A stretch of DNA of 64,000 nt from Hymenobacter sp. BT559 (GCF_017571525.1 NZ_JAGETY010000001.1:1-64000), one strand, 5' to 3'. Shown: positions 7,508 to 16,346, numbered from the stretch's first letter. Translations and numbers: made by a program. The notes: generated from the sequence alone by a model not told the origin.

Positions 7508-9958
7508 CTAGAATGTCACTACCACCTTCACCCCCACATTGCGGCCGGGGCTGAAAATGCCGAGCCGCCCGCTGGGCGAAGCGGCGTAGTACTCAAAGTA
7601 TTTGAGGCGGCTGAGGTGGCTTTGGTAGGTGGTGTTGAGCAGGTTGTTGGCCTGCACGATGAACTGCACGGCTTCGCGGCCAGCCTTGGTGCGCAGGGTG
7701 GTGCCCACGCCGGCCCCTAGCAGCAGGTAGCCGACGGTGACGGTTTCGGCGCCATCCACGGCGTAGTAGCGGTTTTGGCGGGCGGTGCCATCCAGGGTAA
7801 GGCGCAGGTAGCTGGCGGTGAGGCGGCTAGCAGGCCGGAGAGGCGCCGTGAGGCGCAGCTCGGTGCGGGCCTGGGGCGCGGGCATGAGCGGCAGGTAGCG
7901 ACCGGCCTCGCCTACCCTAGCCAGCAGGCCGGGGTTGTCGTTGAGGCCGATGACGAGCGCGGCGGCGCTGCGCCAGCTTAGCCAGGGCAGGGCGCTGGGG
8001 TGCAGATTGAAGCTGAGCTCGCCGCCGTAGAGGCGCGCGGCGGCCTGCTGATACTGGTAGGTGGCGTTGCCGGGCACTAGCTCCACGGGCTGGCCCTGGG
8101 CGTCGAAGAGGCGCGCCTGGTAGATAAAGTTTTCCACGTAATTGTGGAAAACTTCGGCGCTAGCTTCGGCTTCCTTGCCTTGCCAGAGCAGGCCCAGGTC
8201 TTCCTGCACCGAGAACTCGGGTTGGAAGTCGCGGTTGCCCAGGTACACGATGTGGGCGCCGGGGTCGAGGCCATTGGCCCCGATTTCGGTGATGTTGGGA
8301 GCGCGGTAGCCGCGCGCCACGTTGGCCCGCAGCACCCAGCGCTCGCCCAGCGCCAGGCTGCCACCCAGGCTAGCCGACAAGCCTTGGTAGGTGTGCTCGA
8401 AGGCCACAAACGGCCGCGTGGCGCCCGGCGTGCTGGGCTCGGCCGCGCCCTCGAAGCCGGTGGCTGGGTCGGGGGCTAGGTAGAAGTCATCCCAGCGCAT
8501 TTGGCGCACATCGTAGCGCAGGCCGCCCATTAGCTCCAGCTTGCCGAATGCCTTTTTGGCTACCCCGAAGCCACCGATGTCGAACAGCCGATAGGCTGGA
8601 ATGGGAAAATCGGTGGCCTGTAAGTGGCTGTTTACCTGGCTCATGCCGTTGGCGCCGGCCGTGAGTTCGATGCCGTGCCAGGCAGGCGGCAGGTAGCGCG
8701 CTTCGTAGCTGGCGGTGGTCAGGCGTAGGTCGAGGCCCGGCTGGCTAGGGGCGGTGGGGTGGTTGAATTCCTGCCGGTGGTTTTGCTGCACTCCGCCCAG
8801 CAGCCGCAGCTCGCCCGCGCCCAGCTTGATTTCGCCGCTGGCAAAGGCCCGGCAGTGTCGAATGTGCTGGCGCAAGTCACTGGTGACGTAGCTCCGCAGC
8901 TCAGCATCAGGCACCACGGGGCGATTTTTGAGGTCGTCATTATTTCCCTCAAATACCTGCCGGGTAAAGGCGCGACTAAGCGAATCGCGGCTGCCGTCGG
9001 GTATTTCCTGGTGGTTGTCGTAGCTGGTGAGCCAGAGGTGGGCGCTGCCCCAGGTCTTTTGCACGCCCACCATGCCGGTCAGGGTCAGCTCCCGAAAGCC
9101 GGTGTTGTAGACGAGGCCATCCACGGCATTGCGATAGTCGTGGGCTAGCCGGTGGCTGGCGCGGAAGCTGGTTTGCAGACCGTTTTTCTGGTAATTGAGG
9201 GCTAGCGACTGGCCCAGCAGGCCGTTTACCGACTGGTACTCGGCCAGGGCCTCGCCGTGCAGCTCACCGCTAGGGCCGGTGGGCAGGGCGGGCAGCAGGT
9301 TTACCACCCCGGCCACGGCATCGGAGCCGTAGAGCAGGCTAGCCGGCCCCTTCACCACCTCTACCCTATCCACGCCGTAGGCATCGACCTCGATGCCGTG
9401 CTCATCGCCCCACTGCTGCCCCTCCTGGCGCAGGCCGTTGAAGAGCGTCAGCACCCGATTATACCCGAGCCCCCGGATGAACGGCTTGCTGACGTTTGGC
9501 CCGGTGGTCACGGCCGTGAGGCCCGGCACGCCCCGCACGGCCGCGTCAATCGCGTTGGTGCTGGCGTTGATGCGCAGCTCGCGCTGGCTCAGGGCCGCGA
9601 TGGGTACCGGCGAGCGGCGCAGCTCAGTGGCCCGGCCCACGCCCGTAACCACCACTTCAGCTAGCCCCTGCTGGCTAGCCACGAGCCGGACGATGAGCGG
9701 CGCGGCCAGCGGCAGCGTCACGAGCGGGCTAGCCGGGGCGTAGCCTACGGCGCTCACGGCCAGGCGGTGCGGGCCCGCAGGCAAGCCGGCTAGGGTGAAG
9801 GCACCGACTTCGTCGGCCGTGGCACCTTGCTGCAAGGCGGGCACCGCCACACTGGCGAAAGGCACCGGGCGGCCGGCAGCATCTTGCACAGTACCGCGCA
9901 GGGCCTGGGCCCGGGCCAGGGTGGGGAGCAGCAGGAGGAAGAGAAGAAGTTGCTTCAT
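7508..9958 (-). CDS. TonB-dependent outer-membrane receptor, probable metal uptake
   Basis: 816 residues. Signal peptide MKQLLLFLLLLPTLARAQA, then a CarboxypepD_reg-like domain (~20-105), a plug domain (ELRINASTNAIDAAVRGVPG, FIRGLGYNRVLTLFNG, VEVVKGPASLLYGSDAVAGVVNLLP) and a C-terminal 22-strand-type barrel ending in VKVVVTF. The plug segment GQQWGDEHGIEVDAYGVDRVE resembles the D(E)H-containing loop of ZnuD-type metal receptors. An upstream in-frame start at 10039 is rejected because the signal peptide begins at 9958. It lies 147 bp downstream of mntH on the same strand, so an Mn/Fe/Zn role and shared control by the operator at 11517 are reasonable inferences, not shown. Confidence 0.85.
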   Translation of the reverse strand: MKQLLLFLLLLPTLARAQALRGTVQDAAGRPVPFASVAVPALQQGATADEVGAFTLAGLPAGPHRLAVSAVGYAPASPLVTLPLAAPLIVRLVASQQGLAEVVVTGVGRATELRRSPVPIAALSQRELRINASTNAIDAAVRGVPGLTAVTTGPNVSKPFIRGLGYNRVLTLFNGLRQEGQQWGDEHGIEVDAYGVDRVEVVKGPASLLYGSDAVAGVVNLLPALPTGPSGELHGEALAEYQSVNGLLGQSLALNYQKNGLQTSFRASHRLAHDYRNAVDGLVYNTGFRELTLTGMVGVQKTWGSAHLWLTSYDNHQEIPDGSRDSLSRAFTRQVFEGNNDDLKNRPVVPDAELRSYVTSDLRQHIRHCRAFASGEIKLGAGELRLLGGVQQNHRQEFNHPTAPSQPGLDLRLTTASYEARYLPPAWHGIELTAGANGMSQVNSHLQATDFPIPAYRLFDIGGFGVAKKAFGKLELMGGLRYDVRQMRWDDFYLAPDPATGFEGAAEPSTPGATRPFVAFEHTYQGLSASLGGSLALGERWVLRANVARGYRAPNITEIGANGLDPGAHIVYLGNRDFQPEFSVQEDLGLLWQGKEAEASAEVFHNYVENFIYQARLFDAQGQPVELVPGNATYQYQQAAARLYGGELSFNLHPSALPWLSWRSAAALVIGLNDNPGLLARVGEAGRYLPLMPAPQARTELRLTAPLRPASRLTASYLRLTLDGTARQNRYYAVDGAETVTVGYLLLGAGVGTTLRTKAGREAVQFIVQANNLLNTTYQSHLSRLKYFEYYAASPSGRLGIFSPGRNVGVKVVVTF

Positions 9959-10105
9959 AAAGCCGGGGTGGGAAAGTCCGGCCGAAGGGGCAAGGCTCCG
10001 CCCGGAGCCAGCTTTACAGCCGCTTGAAAAAGAAATCAACCTTAGAAAATCAGCGAGTTAGCTTGCCTCCTCGCCGCTCGGACGCGGGCTATAAAGCCTG
10101 CGCTA

Positions 10106-11479
10106 TTAGCCCACCACCGTTTCCCAGAGCAGAAACACGTTGAGCATGATGATGAGCCCGGCTACCGACCAGGAGGCCACGCGTACCCAAGGCCTGTTCA
10201 CAAATACGCCCATTTTAAGCTTGTCATTGGTGAAAAGCACCAACGGCACCACCGCAAATGAGAGTTGCAACGACAGCACTACCTGGCTGAAAACCAGCAG
10301 CTGTCCCGTGCCTTTTTCGCCATACAGAATGGCTACTACCAGCGCCGGCACTACTGCTACCAGCCGGGTGATAAGCCGACGCACCCAGGGCTTGAGGTGC
10401 AGGTTGAGGAAGCCTTCCATCACAATCTGGCCAGCTAGGGTGCCGGTGAGCGTCGAGCTTTGGCCCGAGGCTAACAGCGCCACGGCGAATAGGGCGCTGG
10501 CAGCGCCCGCGCCCAGCACCGGCGTGAGCAACTTGTGGGCATCGGCAATGTCGGCCACGTCTTCGTGGCCCTTGCCGTGGAAGGCAGCGGCCGCCGTAAC
10601 CAGGATGGCCGCGTTGATAAAGAAGGCCAGAAACAGTGCCACCGTGCTGTCGATGGTAGCAAACTTGACGGCCTGGCGCTTGCCAGCCTCGGTGGGCTCT
10701 ATCTGGCGCACCTGCACGATGCTGCTGTGCAGGTAGAGGTTGTGGGGCATCACGGTGGCGCCCAAGATGCCAATGGCCACGTAGAGCATGGCCGGGTTGG
10801 TCACCACTTCAAGCTGCGGCACCAGGCCCCGCGCCAGCCCTAGCCAGTCGGGGTGCGAGGCCACGATTTCGTACACAAAGCAGGCGAATATCAAAAAGAT
10901 AAGGCCGGCTACCAGGCTCTCAATTAGCTTGAAGCCCTTGTTCTGCATGAGCAGCACCAGCAGCACATCGAGCGTGGTAATGGCTACACCCCAGGGCAGC
11001 GGCAGGCCAAAAAGCAGATTCAGGGCAATGGCCGAGCCAATGACTTCGGCCAAATCGCAGGCGGCAATAGCGATTTCGCAGAGCAGCCACAGGGCCACGG
11101 CCACGGGCTTGGAGTAGTGGTCGCGGCAGGCCTGCGCCAGGTCGCGGCCGGTCACGATGCCCAGCTTGGCCGCCAGGTGCTGCAAGAGCATGGCAAACAA
11201 GTTGGAAACCAGTACCACGCTCAGCAGCGTGTAGCCGAAGCGGGCGCCACCGGCCAGGTCGGTAGCCCAGTTGCCGGGGTCCATGTAGCCCACGGCCACC
11301 AGCAGCCCCGGCCCCCAGTAGGCCCGGAAGCGCTGCCAGAAGCTGGCCCCCGGCCCCGGCATGGGGATGCTGGCGTGAACTTCGCTGAGTGAGGTGCCCC
11401 GGCGGGCGTGCCGCCAGCCCGGCTCGGGGGCTTCGGCAGCAGTTGTAGCAGTGGTAGGTGAGGTAGCAGTAGGTAGCAA
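10106..11479 (-). CDS. mntH: Nramp family divalent metal (Mn2+/Fe2+) transporter MntH
   Basis: 457 residues, about 11 membrane segments. It carries the Nramp signatures GYMDPGNWATD (TM1 DPGN metal-binding motif) and ATVMPHNLYLHS (TM6 MPH motif). It imports Mn2+ or Fe2+ with protons across the inner membrane. The first ~50 residues are a hydrophilic extension. The start appears to be TTG at 11479; no in-frame ATG fits. A promoter element TATCTTTG (11503-11510) sits 23 bp upstream, and its -33 region lies inside the palindromic operator at 11517-11536, so repression by metal-loaded regulator is likely. Confidence 0.92.
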   Translation of the reverse strand: MLPTATSPTTATTAAEAPEPGWRHARRGTSLSEVHASIPMPGPGASFWQRFRAYWGPGLLVAVGYMDPGNWATDLAGGARFGYTLLSVVLVSNLFAMLLQHLAAKLGIVTGRDLAQACRDHYSKPVAVALWLLCEIAIAACDLAEVIGSAIALNLLFGLPLPWGVAITTLDVLLVLLMQNKGFKLIESLVAGLIFLIFACFVYEIVASHPDWLGLARGLVPQLEVVTNPAMLYVAIGILGATVMPHNLYLHSSIVQVRQIEPTEAGKRQAVKFATIDSTVALFLAFFINAAILVTAAAAFHGKGHEDVADIADAHKLLTPVLGAGAASALFAVALLASGQSSTLTGTLAGQIVMEGFLNLHLKPWVRRLITRLVAVVPALVVAILYGEKGTGQLLVFSQVVLSLQLSFAVVPLVLFTNDKLKMGVFVNRPWVRVASWSVAGLIIMLNVFLLWETVVG

Positions 11480-11502
11480 TGCGTTGCGAATCAGAACTGA
11501 AA

Positions 11503-11510
11503 CAAAGATA
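11503..11510 (-). promoter_or_regulatory. -7 element of mntH
   Basis: TATCTTTG on the minus strand, an exact TAnnTTTG match. A -33 box with a 19-bp spacer would fall at 11530-11533, within the palindrome 11517-11536. Confidence 0.7.
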
Positions 11511-11516
11511 AGTTTA

Positions 11517-11558
11517 TTTTTAGGCTAGCCTAAAAATATTTTTAAACTACCCTAAATA
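11517..11558. promoter_or_regulatory. DtxR/MntR-type operator, tandem
   Basis: Perfect palindrome TTTTTAGGCTAGCCTAAAAA (11517-11536). Its core TTAGGCTAGCCTAA closely matches the DtxR/IdeR-type consensus TTAGGTTAGSCTAACCTAA. A degenerate second copy TTTAAACTACCCTAAA (11541-11556) has its centre 22 bp away, about two helical turns. The position over the mntH -33 region argues for iron- or manganese-dependent repression. No DtxR gene is in the window. Confidence 0.75.
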
Positions 11559-11587
11559 CTGTTTTTCTGTCAAAAAGTTGCGCGCTT

Positions 11588-11652
11588 GTAGCGCGGACTT
11601 TCAGTCCGCGAATGCCTATCCTACCGGCTCGCGGACTGAAAGTCCGCGCTAC
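11588..11652. repeat. REP-like inverted doublet
   Basis: Two 24-bp perfectly complementary arms (11588-11611 and 11629-11652), each itself containing the small palindrome GCGGACTTTCAGTCCGC. It lies between the divergent mntH and CDF genes, so it is not a simple terminator. The same core occurs at 7481-7497. Confidence 0.7.
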
Positions 11653-11696
11653 TCCGCCTGGGTGTGCCGACCTTTGTGGGCCCTAGCCACTTTTCT

Positions 11697-12698
11697 ATGT
11701 CCGCATCTCCTGGCCTTAAGCGGCGCCTGGGCTTGCTCTCCTTGGTGGTGAGTATTGCCTTGGTGCTTACCAAGTTCTACGCCTACCGCCTCACCCGCTC
11801 GCAGGTGGTGCTCACGGACGCGCTTGAGAGTATTATCAACGTGTTTACCAGTGGCTTTGCGCTGTACAGCCTGTACCTGGCCGACCAGCCCAAGGACGAA
11901 AATCACCCCTATGGCCACGGCAAGGTCGAGTACCTGAGCATTGGCTTTGAGGGGGCGCTCATTGTCAGCGCCGGCGCGTTTATTCTGTTCGATGCTACGC
12001 GCTCGCTGCTGCACCCGCACCCCGTGGCCAGGCCCGACTTTGGGGTGCTGTTGCTAGCGGGCACGGCGCTGGTCAATTTTGGGTTGGGGCTGTGGCTGGT
12101 GCGGGCCGGGCGCCGGGTGCAGTCGGTGGCCCTGGTGGGCGATGGCAAGCACCTTTACCTCGATGCCCTCACGAGCATCGTGGCCTCGGCGGTGCTGGTG
12201 CTGGTGCATTTCACGGGCATCACGCGCCTCGACGGTGGCGCGGCGCTGGTGCTAGGGGCCTTTATTCTCTACAACGGCTATAAACTGGTGCGCAGCGCCG
12301 TGGGCGGCCTTATGGACGAGAGCGACCTGAGCACGGTGGCCGAGGTAATTGCGGAGCTGCAGCGCCTGCGCCGGCCCTGCTGGATAGATGTGCACAACCT
12401 GCGCGTGCAACGCTACGGCGCCAACCTGCACATCGACTGCCACATGCAGATGCCCTACTACTACTCGCTGGAGAAAATTCACACCGAAATCCACGAAGTA
12501 GAGGAGCTGATTCGGGCACGCTTCGCGGCCGTAGAGGTCGAGATGTTTGTGCACGCCGACCCCTGCTCCTACGCGGCCTGCTCGCTGTGCCACATGTCCG
12601 ACTGCCCGGTGCGGCGCCACCCCTTCGAGCGCGAAATAGTGTGGGATATCCACAACGCCGTGAAGGACGAGCGCCACCACTTGGGAATGCGGGAGTAA
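11697..12698 (+). CDS. Cation diffusion facilitator (CDF) transporter with Cys-rich C-terminus
   Basis: 333 residues. Six-helix CDF membrane domain with the conserved DALESIIN (TM2) and YLDALTSIVAS (TM5) Asp sites and the HPYGHGKVE linker. A cytoplasmic domain (~205-290) follows. The C-terminal tail carries a Cys cluster DPCSYAACSLCHMSDCPVR not present in classic YiiP. It presumably exports Zn2+, Fe2+ or Mn2+ using the proton gradient. ATG 11697 is preferred to GTG 11664; a GACCTTTG element at 11669-11676 lies between. It is divergent from mntH, so an importer and a likely exporter share one intergenic region. Confidence 0.88.
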   Translation: MSASPGLKRRLGLLSLVVSIALVLTKFYAYRLTRSQVVLTDALESIINVFTSGFALYSLYLADQPKDENHPYGHGKVEYLSIGFEGALIVSAGAFILFDATRSLLHPHPVARPDFGVLLLAGTALVNFGLGLWLVRAGRRVQSVALVGDGKHLYLDALTSIVASAVLVLVHFTGITRLDGGAALVLGAFILYNGYKLVRSAVGGLMDESDLSTVAEVIAELQRLRRPCWIDVHNLRVQRYGANLHIDCHMQMPYYYSLEKIHTEIHEVEELIRARFAAVEVEMFVHADPCSYAACSLCHMSDCPVRRHPFEREIVWDIHNAVKDERHHLGMRE

Positions 12699-12711
12699 CC
12701 CCCTCAGCCAC

Positions 12712-13149
12712 ATGGATTACTTAATTAGCACCGACCCGGCTCGCCTCGACGTAGCCGCCATTCATGGGTATTTGAGCCAGGAATCGTACTGGGCCCGGCA
12801 TATTCCGCTAGCCACCGTAGAGCGGGCCATTGCCCACTCGCTGTGCTTTGGCGCTTATGCGCCCGATGGCGCGCTGGCCGGATTTTGCCGGGTGGTCACC
12901 GACCGGGCTACGTTTGCCTGGCTCTGCGATGTATTTGTGCTGCCCGCCCATCGGGGCCACGGCCTGGGCAAGCAGCTGGTACGCACCATGCTGGCGCATC
13001 CCGACCTACAAAACCTGCGCCGCCACCTGCTGGCCACCCTCGATGCCCACTGCCTCTACGAGCAGCACGGCTACACACCGCTGCGCTACCCCGAGCGCTG
13101 GCTGGAACTGGCGCACCCCAACCCCTACCCGGCGCCGGATGCCTCGTAG
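12712..13149 (+). CDS. GNAT family N-acetyltransferase
   Basis: 145-residue acetyltransferase. Motif A is CDVFVLPAHRGHGLGKQLV, giving the RGHGLG acetyl-CoA loop; HCLYEQHGYTPL is the C-terminal motif B region. It starts 13 bp after the CDF gene and is likely co-transcribed. Substrate unknown; the FCRVVTDRATFAWLCDVFV segment is shared by many small uncharacterised GNAT enzymes. Confidence 0.85.
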   Translation: MDYLISTDPARLDVAAIHGYLSQESYWARHIPLATVERAIAHSLCFGAYAPDGALAGFCRVVTDRATFAWLCDVFVLPAHRGHGLGKQLVRTMLAHPDLQNLRRHLLATLDAHCLYEQHGYTPLRYPERWLELAHPNPYPAPDAS

Positions 13150-13158
13150 CTGAGCTAC

Positions 13159-13800
13159 TTACTTGGCTGGGCTCGTCCACTTACTATCCTTCACCCGAAA
13201 GCGCCAGGGCAACGCCACGGCTGCTTCGCCGGCATATTCAAGGCCCACGCGCGAGCTGGCCAGCACATTTTCATCGGCGATGATTTCGCCCGCGTCTTCT
13301 ATCCAGATAAGCGGGCCGGTAAGCAGCTCGCCATTGAGGGCCGGCGACAGGCCCAGTGCCTGGCTCAGCACGCCGGGGCCGGCCGTGAGGTTGCGAGCCA
13401 CGACCGCTAGCCCCCGGCGGCGCAGCATCACCTCAATGCCCGCCAGCGGCTCAATGGCCCGGATGAGCACCGCGTCGGGGTGCTCGGCGTCGTGCGTGGT
13501 GAGGTTAAAGAGCGTGTGCACCCGGTACACGGTATAGAGATAGGCGTGGCCGCCGGGCTGGTACAGCGCCTGGGCCTGCTTGGCTTTGCGCTGCAGGTGT
13601 AGCGTGATGCTAGGGTCGCCCTCGTGCCGGTAGGCTTCGGTTTCGACAATGCGGCCGCCCGTCAGCTCACCGTCAATACACGTAAACACGTGCTTGCCGA
13701 GCAGCTCGCGGGCTATAGTGAGCACGTCGGGGCGCTGGTAGAAGGCGAGCGGGAGCACGGTTTCAGCGTTGCTTTTAGTGCCTGGATAATCGTCTGTCAT
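13159..13800 (-). CDS. DNA-3-methyladenine glycosylase (AAG/MPG family)
   Basis: 213 residues. Carries the AAG signatures ARELLGKHVF, GRIVETEAYRHEGDP (catalytic Glu within VETEAY), PGGHAYLYTVYRVHTLFNLTT, DAVLIRAIEPL and NLTAGPGVLSQALGL. It excises alkylated purines in base-excision repair. The stretch after DPSITLH is diverged from the usual DxAxHxxxGxTxRN. The ATG at 13800 lies inside the left arm of a repeat (13792-13919), so the first codons derive from repeat sequence. An in-frame start at 13824 would extend further into the repeat and is not preferred. Confidence 0.85.
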   Translation of the reverse strand: MTDDYPGTKSNAETVLPLAFYQRPDVLTIARELLGKHVFTCIDGELTGGRIVETEAYRHEGDPSITLHLQRKAKQAQALYQPGGHAYLYTVYRVHTLFNLTTHDAEHPDAVLIRAIEPLAGIEVMLRRRGLAVVARNLTAGPGVLSQALGLSPALNGELLTGPLIWIEDAGEIIADENVLASSRVGLEYAGEAAVALPWRFRVKDSKWTSPAK

Positions 13801-13919
13801 TGCGAGCGTAACGAAGTGGAGCACGGTAATCTTTCCTTGCTTCCTTGCCGCTAGGGGTAGTAACCCCAGTCGAAGGGCAGATTGCCGCGCTCCGCTTCGT
13901 TACGCTCGCAATGACAGAC
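13792..13919. repeat. Long imperfect inverted repeat (TGTCATTGCGAG family)
   Basis: Arms of about 31 bp (13792-13822 and 13889-13919) are complementary with one mismatch. Each carries the core TGTCATTGCGAGCGTAACGA (or its complement). The ~66-bp centre also has weak complementarity. A shorter member with the same outer core is at 58761-58797. Confidence 0.75.
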
Positions 13920-13947
13920 AGTTTTCTGTCGTACCTCAACTTTGCCG

Positions 13948-13955
13948 TACCTTTG
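13948..13955 (+). promoter_or_regulatory. Promoter of the cobalamin-riboswitch transcript
   Basis: TACCTTTG with TCTG at 13925-13928 as a -33 candidate (19-bp spacer). The riboswitch fold begins just downstream near 13962. Confidence 0.7.
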
Positions 13956-13961
13956 CCCCGC

Positions 13962-14190
13962 CACGGTGACCAGACTCCTAGCCACGGAGCGAGGTTGAAA
14001 AGGGAATCCGGTTCAATTCCGGAGCTGTCCCCGCAACTGTACGCGCTACATCGGGGTGGGCACCCCACGCCACTGCCGGCCCTAGCTATCAGCTTGATAG
14101 CCAAGCTAGCGGGAAGGCCGCCCACCCGGCAGCGCAAGCCAGGAGACCTGCCGCGGCACTCACAGGTTCAGCGCTCGCGGAGGACGAGCG
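13962..14190 (+). ncRNA. Cobalamin (AdoCbl) riboswitch
   Basis: The conserved blocks are present in order: GGGAATCCGGTTCAATTCCG with GAGCTGTCCCCGCAACTGTA (core of P3-P6), a variable arm, then GCAAGCCAGGAGACCTGCC (the B12 box). It precedes a TonB receptor and a beta-propeller lipoprotein on the same strand, as expected for repression of B12 uptake by bound cobalamin. The stretch 14190-14336 should hold the expression platform; I cannot define its alternative hairpins by eye. Confidence 0.93.
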
Positions 14191-14336
14191 GAGAATGAAA
14201 GCCTATGCCCGGCCCTGCTGCCCCTAGTGGCAGCGCTGGCGCGGCGGCTTTCGGCCTCAGCCCCGGCGTGGTTTTCGGCTTTAGCCAAAAATCCCGGTAG
14301 GGTTTTGGACTGAATTTTCGCTTGAAAATTTAGTTC

Positions 14337-16346
14337 GTGTTGGTTTTCAGCTTCTTTGCAAATGCGCTTTCTCGCCCGGCCGGCGGGTGGCTTGCCGGTG
14401 CCCTGGCGGCGCTGCTGGCCGCTAGCCCCGCCGCGAGCGCCCAAACGCGCCCGGCCGACACGCTAACTACCCGCGCGCACCGGCTGCCCGAGGCGCGGGT
14501 GCGCGCCGTGCGGCCCGAGCGCTTTGCCGTGGGCAGCCAGCGGGTAGAGCTCGACTCGGCGGTGCTGGCGCAGTACCGGGGCGGCACGGCAGCCGATGTG
14601 CTGGGCAGCCGCCTGGGGCTGTATCTCAAGAACTACGGGCCGGGGCAGCTCGCTACTATTTCGCTGCGGGGCACGTCGGCCCAGCATACGGCCGTGCTCT
14701 GGAACGGGCTCAACATTGCCCTGCCCACGCTGGGCCAGAACGACCTGGCGCTGCTGCCCATCAGCGGCAATACACAGCTGGCGGTGCAAGCTGGCCCGGC
14801 GGCCGCACTCTACGGCAGCGGGGCCGTGGGCGGGGCCATCTTACTGCGCACCGAGCCCGACTGGCGGCCCGGCCTGCGCGGCAGCGTGCAAGCCGATGCG
14901 GGCAGCTTTGGCCTGCGCGGCGGCAGTCTGGAAGCCCGCACGGCCTCGTCTACCCTGGCCGTGCGCGTAGCCGGCAGCTACCGCCAGGCCCAGAACGACT
15001 ATCCCTATTACCTGCGCCAGCCCACCGGCCTGGTGCGCTACACCATGCAAAACGCGGCGCTGCGCCACCAGTGGAGCTTCAGCCCCGACCTGGCCTGGCG
15101 CGTGGGCGCCGCCGGCGAGCTCACGGCTGCCGTGTGGCTCACCGATGCCGACCGCGAAATTCAGCAGGGTACGAGCATTGCGGGCTCCAACGCCCGCGAA
15201 ATCGACCAGAGCCGCCGCCTGGTGCTGGGCTACCGCCGCGCCACCACTGGCGGCGGGCAGTGGGCCGTGCGCGGGGCGTGGTTTGAAGACATTATCAATT
15301 ACTCCGACCAGGGGGCCGTCAGCAACTCGCGGGTGCGCACCACCCAGAGCCAGGCCGAGTACACTGCGCCGCTGGGCCAGCGCGCCAGCCTGCGCGTGGG
15401 GGCCGAAGCCCAGCACTTTGCGGCCCTCGTCGATGGCTACGGCAGCGAGCCGATAACCGAAAACCGGGCCGCCGCCTTTGCCTTGCTGCGCTACGACCCG
15501 CGCCCCGGCCTGCGCCTCTCGGCCAACCTGCGGCAGGCGGCGCTGCCCGCCGGGCTAGCCCCCCTCACGCCCACCGTGGGCCTGGAATGGGACGTGCTAC
15601 GACCCGCTAGCCCCCCCGACTCGCTGGCCCCCGCGCCTGGCCTCACGCTCAAGGCCAGTGCGGCCCGCACCTACCGCGCCCCCACCCTCAACGAGCGCTA
15701 CTGGCAGCCCGGCGGCAACCCCGACCTGCTGGCCGAGTCGGGCCACGGCTTCGAGGCCGGGCTGCGCCACCGCCTGGGGCTAGCCAGCCATGTGGTGCTC
15801 GAAAGCGAACTGACGGCTTTTACTCAATTGGTAGACAACTGGGTGCAGTGGCTGCCGCTGGGCCCGGGCGGCATCTACTCGCCCCGCAACCTGCGCCAGG
15901 TGCGCAGCCAGGGCCTGGAAGCCAGCACGGCGCTGCGCCTGCGCCAGGGCCGCTACCAGGCTGCCGCCCGGCTAGCCTACGCGCTCACCCAAACTCAGAA
16001 GACCCAGGGCGTGGCCGCCGATACCGACCCCGTGGGCATTCAGCTGGCCTACGTGCCGCTGCACCGCGCCAACATTACTACCGACCACCAGTGGCGCGGC
16101 TGGCTGGCCAGCGCGGCCTACACCTTCACCAGCTACGTGTATACCGATGCCTCGGGGTCCGATTTTCTGCCCTCGGGCGGGCTGCTAGGGGCCACACTGG
16201 GCCGCACGGTAGCGCTGCCGGGCCGCACCAGCCTCACGCTGCTCGTGCAAAGCACCAACCTGCTCAACCGCAGCTACGAGAGCTACCCCACCCGGCCCGG
16301 CCCGCCACGGGCCTTCAGCGTCAGCTTGCGGCTCAATTACAAGTGA
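14337..16346 (+). CDS. btuB: BtuB-like TonB-dependent cobalamin receptor
   Basis: 669 residues. Signal peptide through ASPAASAQ. The plug domain contains ADVLGSRLGLYLKNYGPGQ, TISLRGTSAQHTAVLWNGL and GPAAALYGSGAVGGAILL. A barrel follows, ending SVSLRLNYK with a terminal aromatic/basic strand. It has no CarboxypepD_reg extension, as in classical BtuB (~600 aa). The assignment rests mainly on the cobalamin riboswitch directly upstream. The start is probably GTG 14337 (no suitable ATG before the signal peptide). Next is the BtuG-like gene, 48 bp on. No btuCDF importer is in the window. Confidence 0.85.
   Translation: MLVFSFFANALSRPAGGWLAGALAALLAASPAASAQTRPADTLTTRAHRLPEARVRAVRPERFAVGSQRVELDSAVLAQYRGGTAADVLGSRLGLYLKNYGPGQLATISLRGTSAQHTAVLWNGLNIALPTLGQNDLALLPISGNTQLAVQAGPAAALYGSGAVGGAILLRTEPDWRPGLRGSVQADAGSFGLRGGSLEARTASSTLAVRVAGSYRQAQNDYPYYLRQPTGLVRYTMQNAALRHQWSFSPDLAWRVGAAGELTAAVWLTDADREIQQGTSIAGSNAREIDQSRRLVLGYRRATTGGGQWAVRGAWFEDIINYSDQGAVSNSRVRTTQSQAEYTAPLGQRASLRVGAEAQHFAALVDGYGSEPITENRAAAFALLRYDPRPGLRLSANLRQAALPAGLAPLTPTVGLEWDVLRPASPPDSLAPAPGLTLKASAARTYRAPTLNERYWQPGGNPDLLAESGHGFEAGLRHRLGLASHVVLESELTAFTQLVDNWVQWLPLGPGGIYSPRNLRQVRSQGLEASTALRLRQGRYQAAARLAYALTQTQKTQGVAADTDPVGIQLAYVPLHRANITTDHQWRGWLASAAYTFTSYVYTDASGSDFLPSGGLLGATLGRTVALPGRTSLTLLVQSTNLLNRSYESYPTRPGPPRAFSVSLRLNYK

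Noticed and set aside
13845..14198. 117-residue open frame
   Set aside because: It runs through the repeat arm and the cobalamin riboswitch, an RNA structure.
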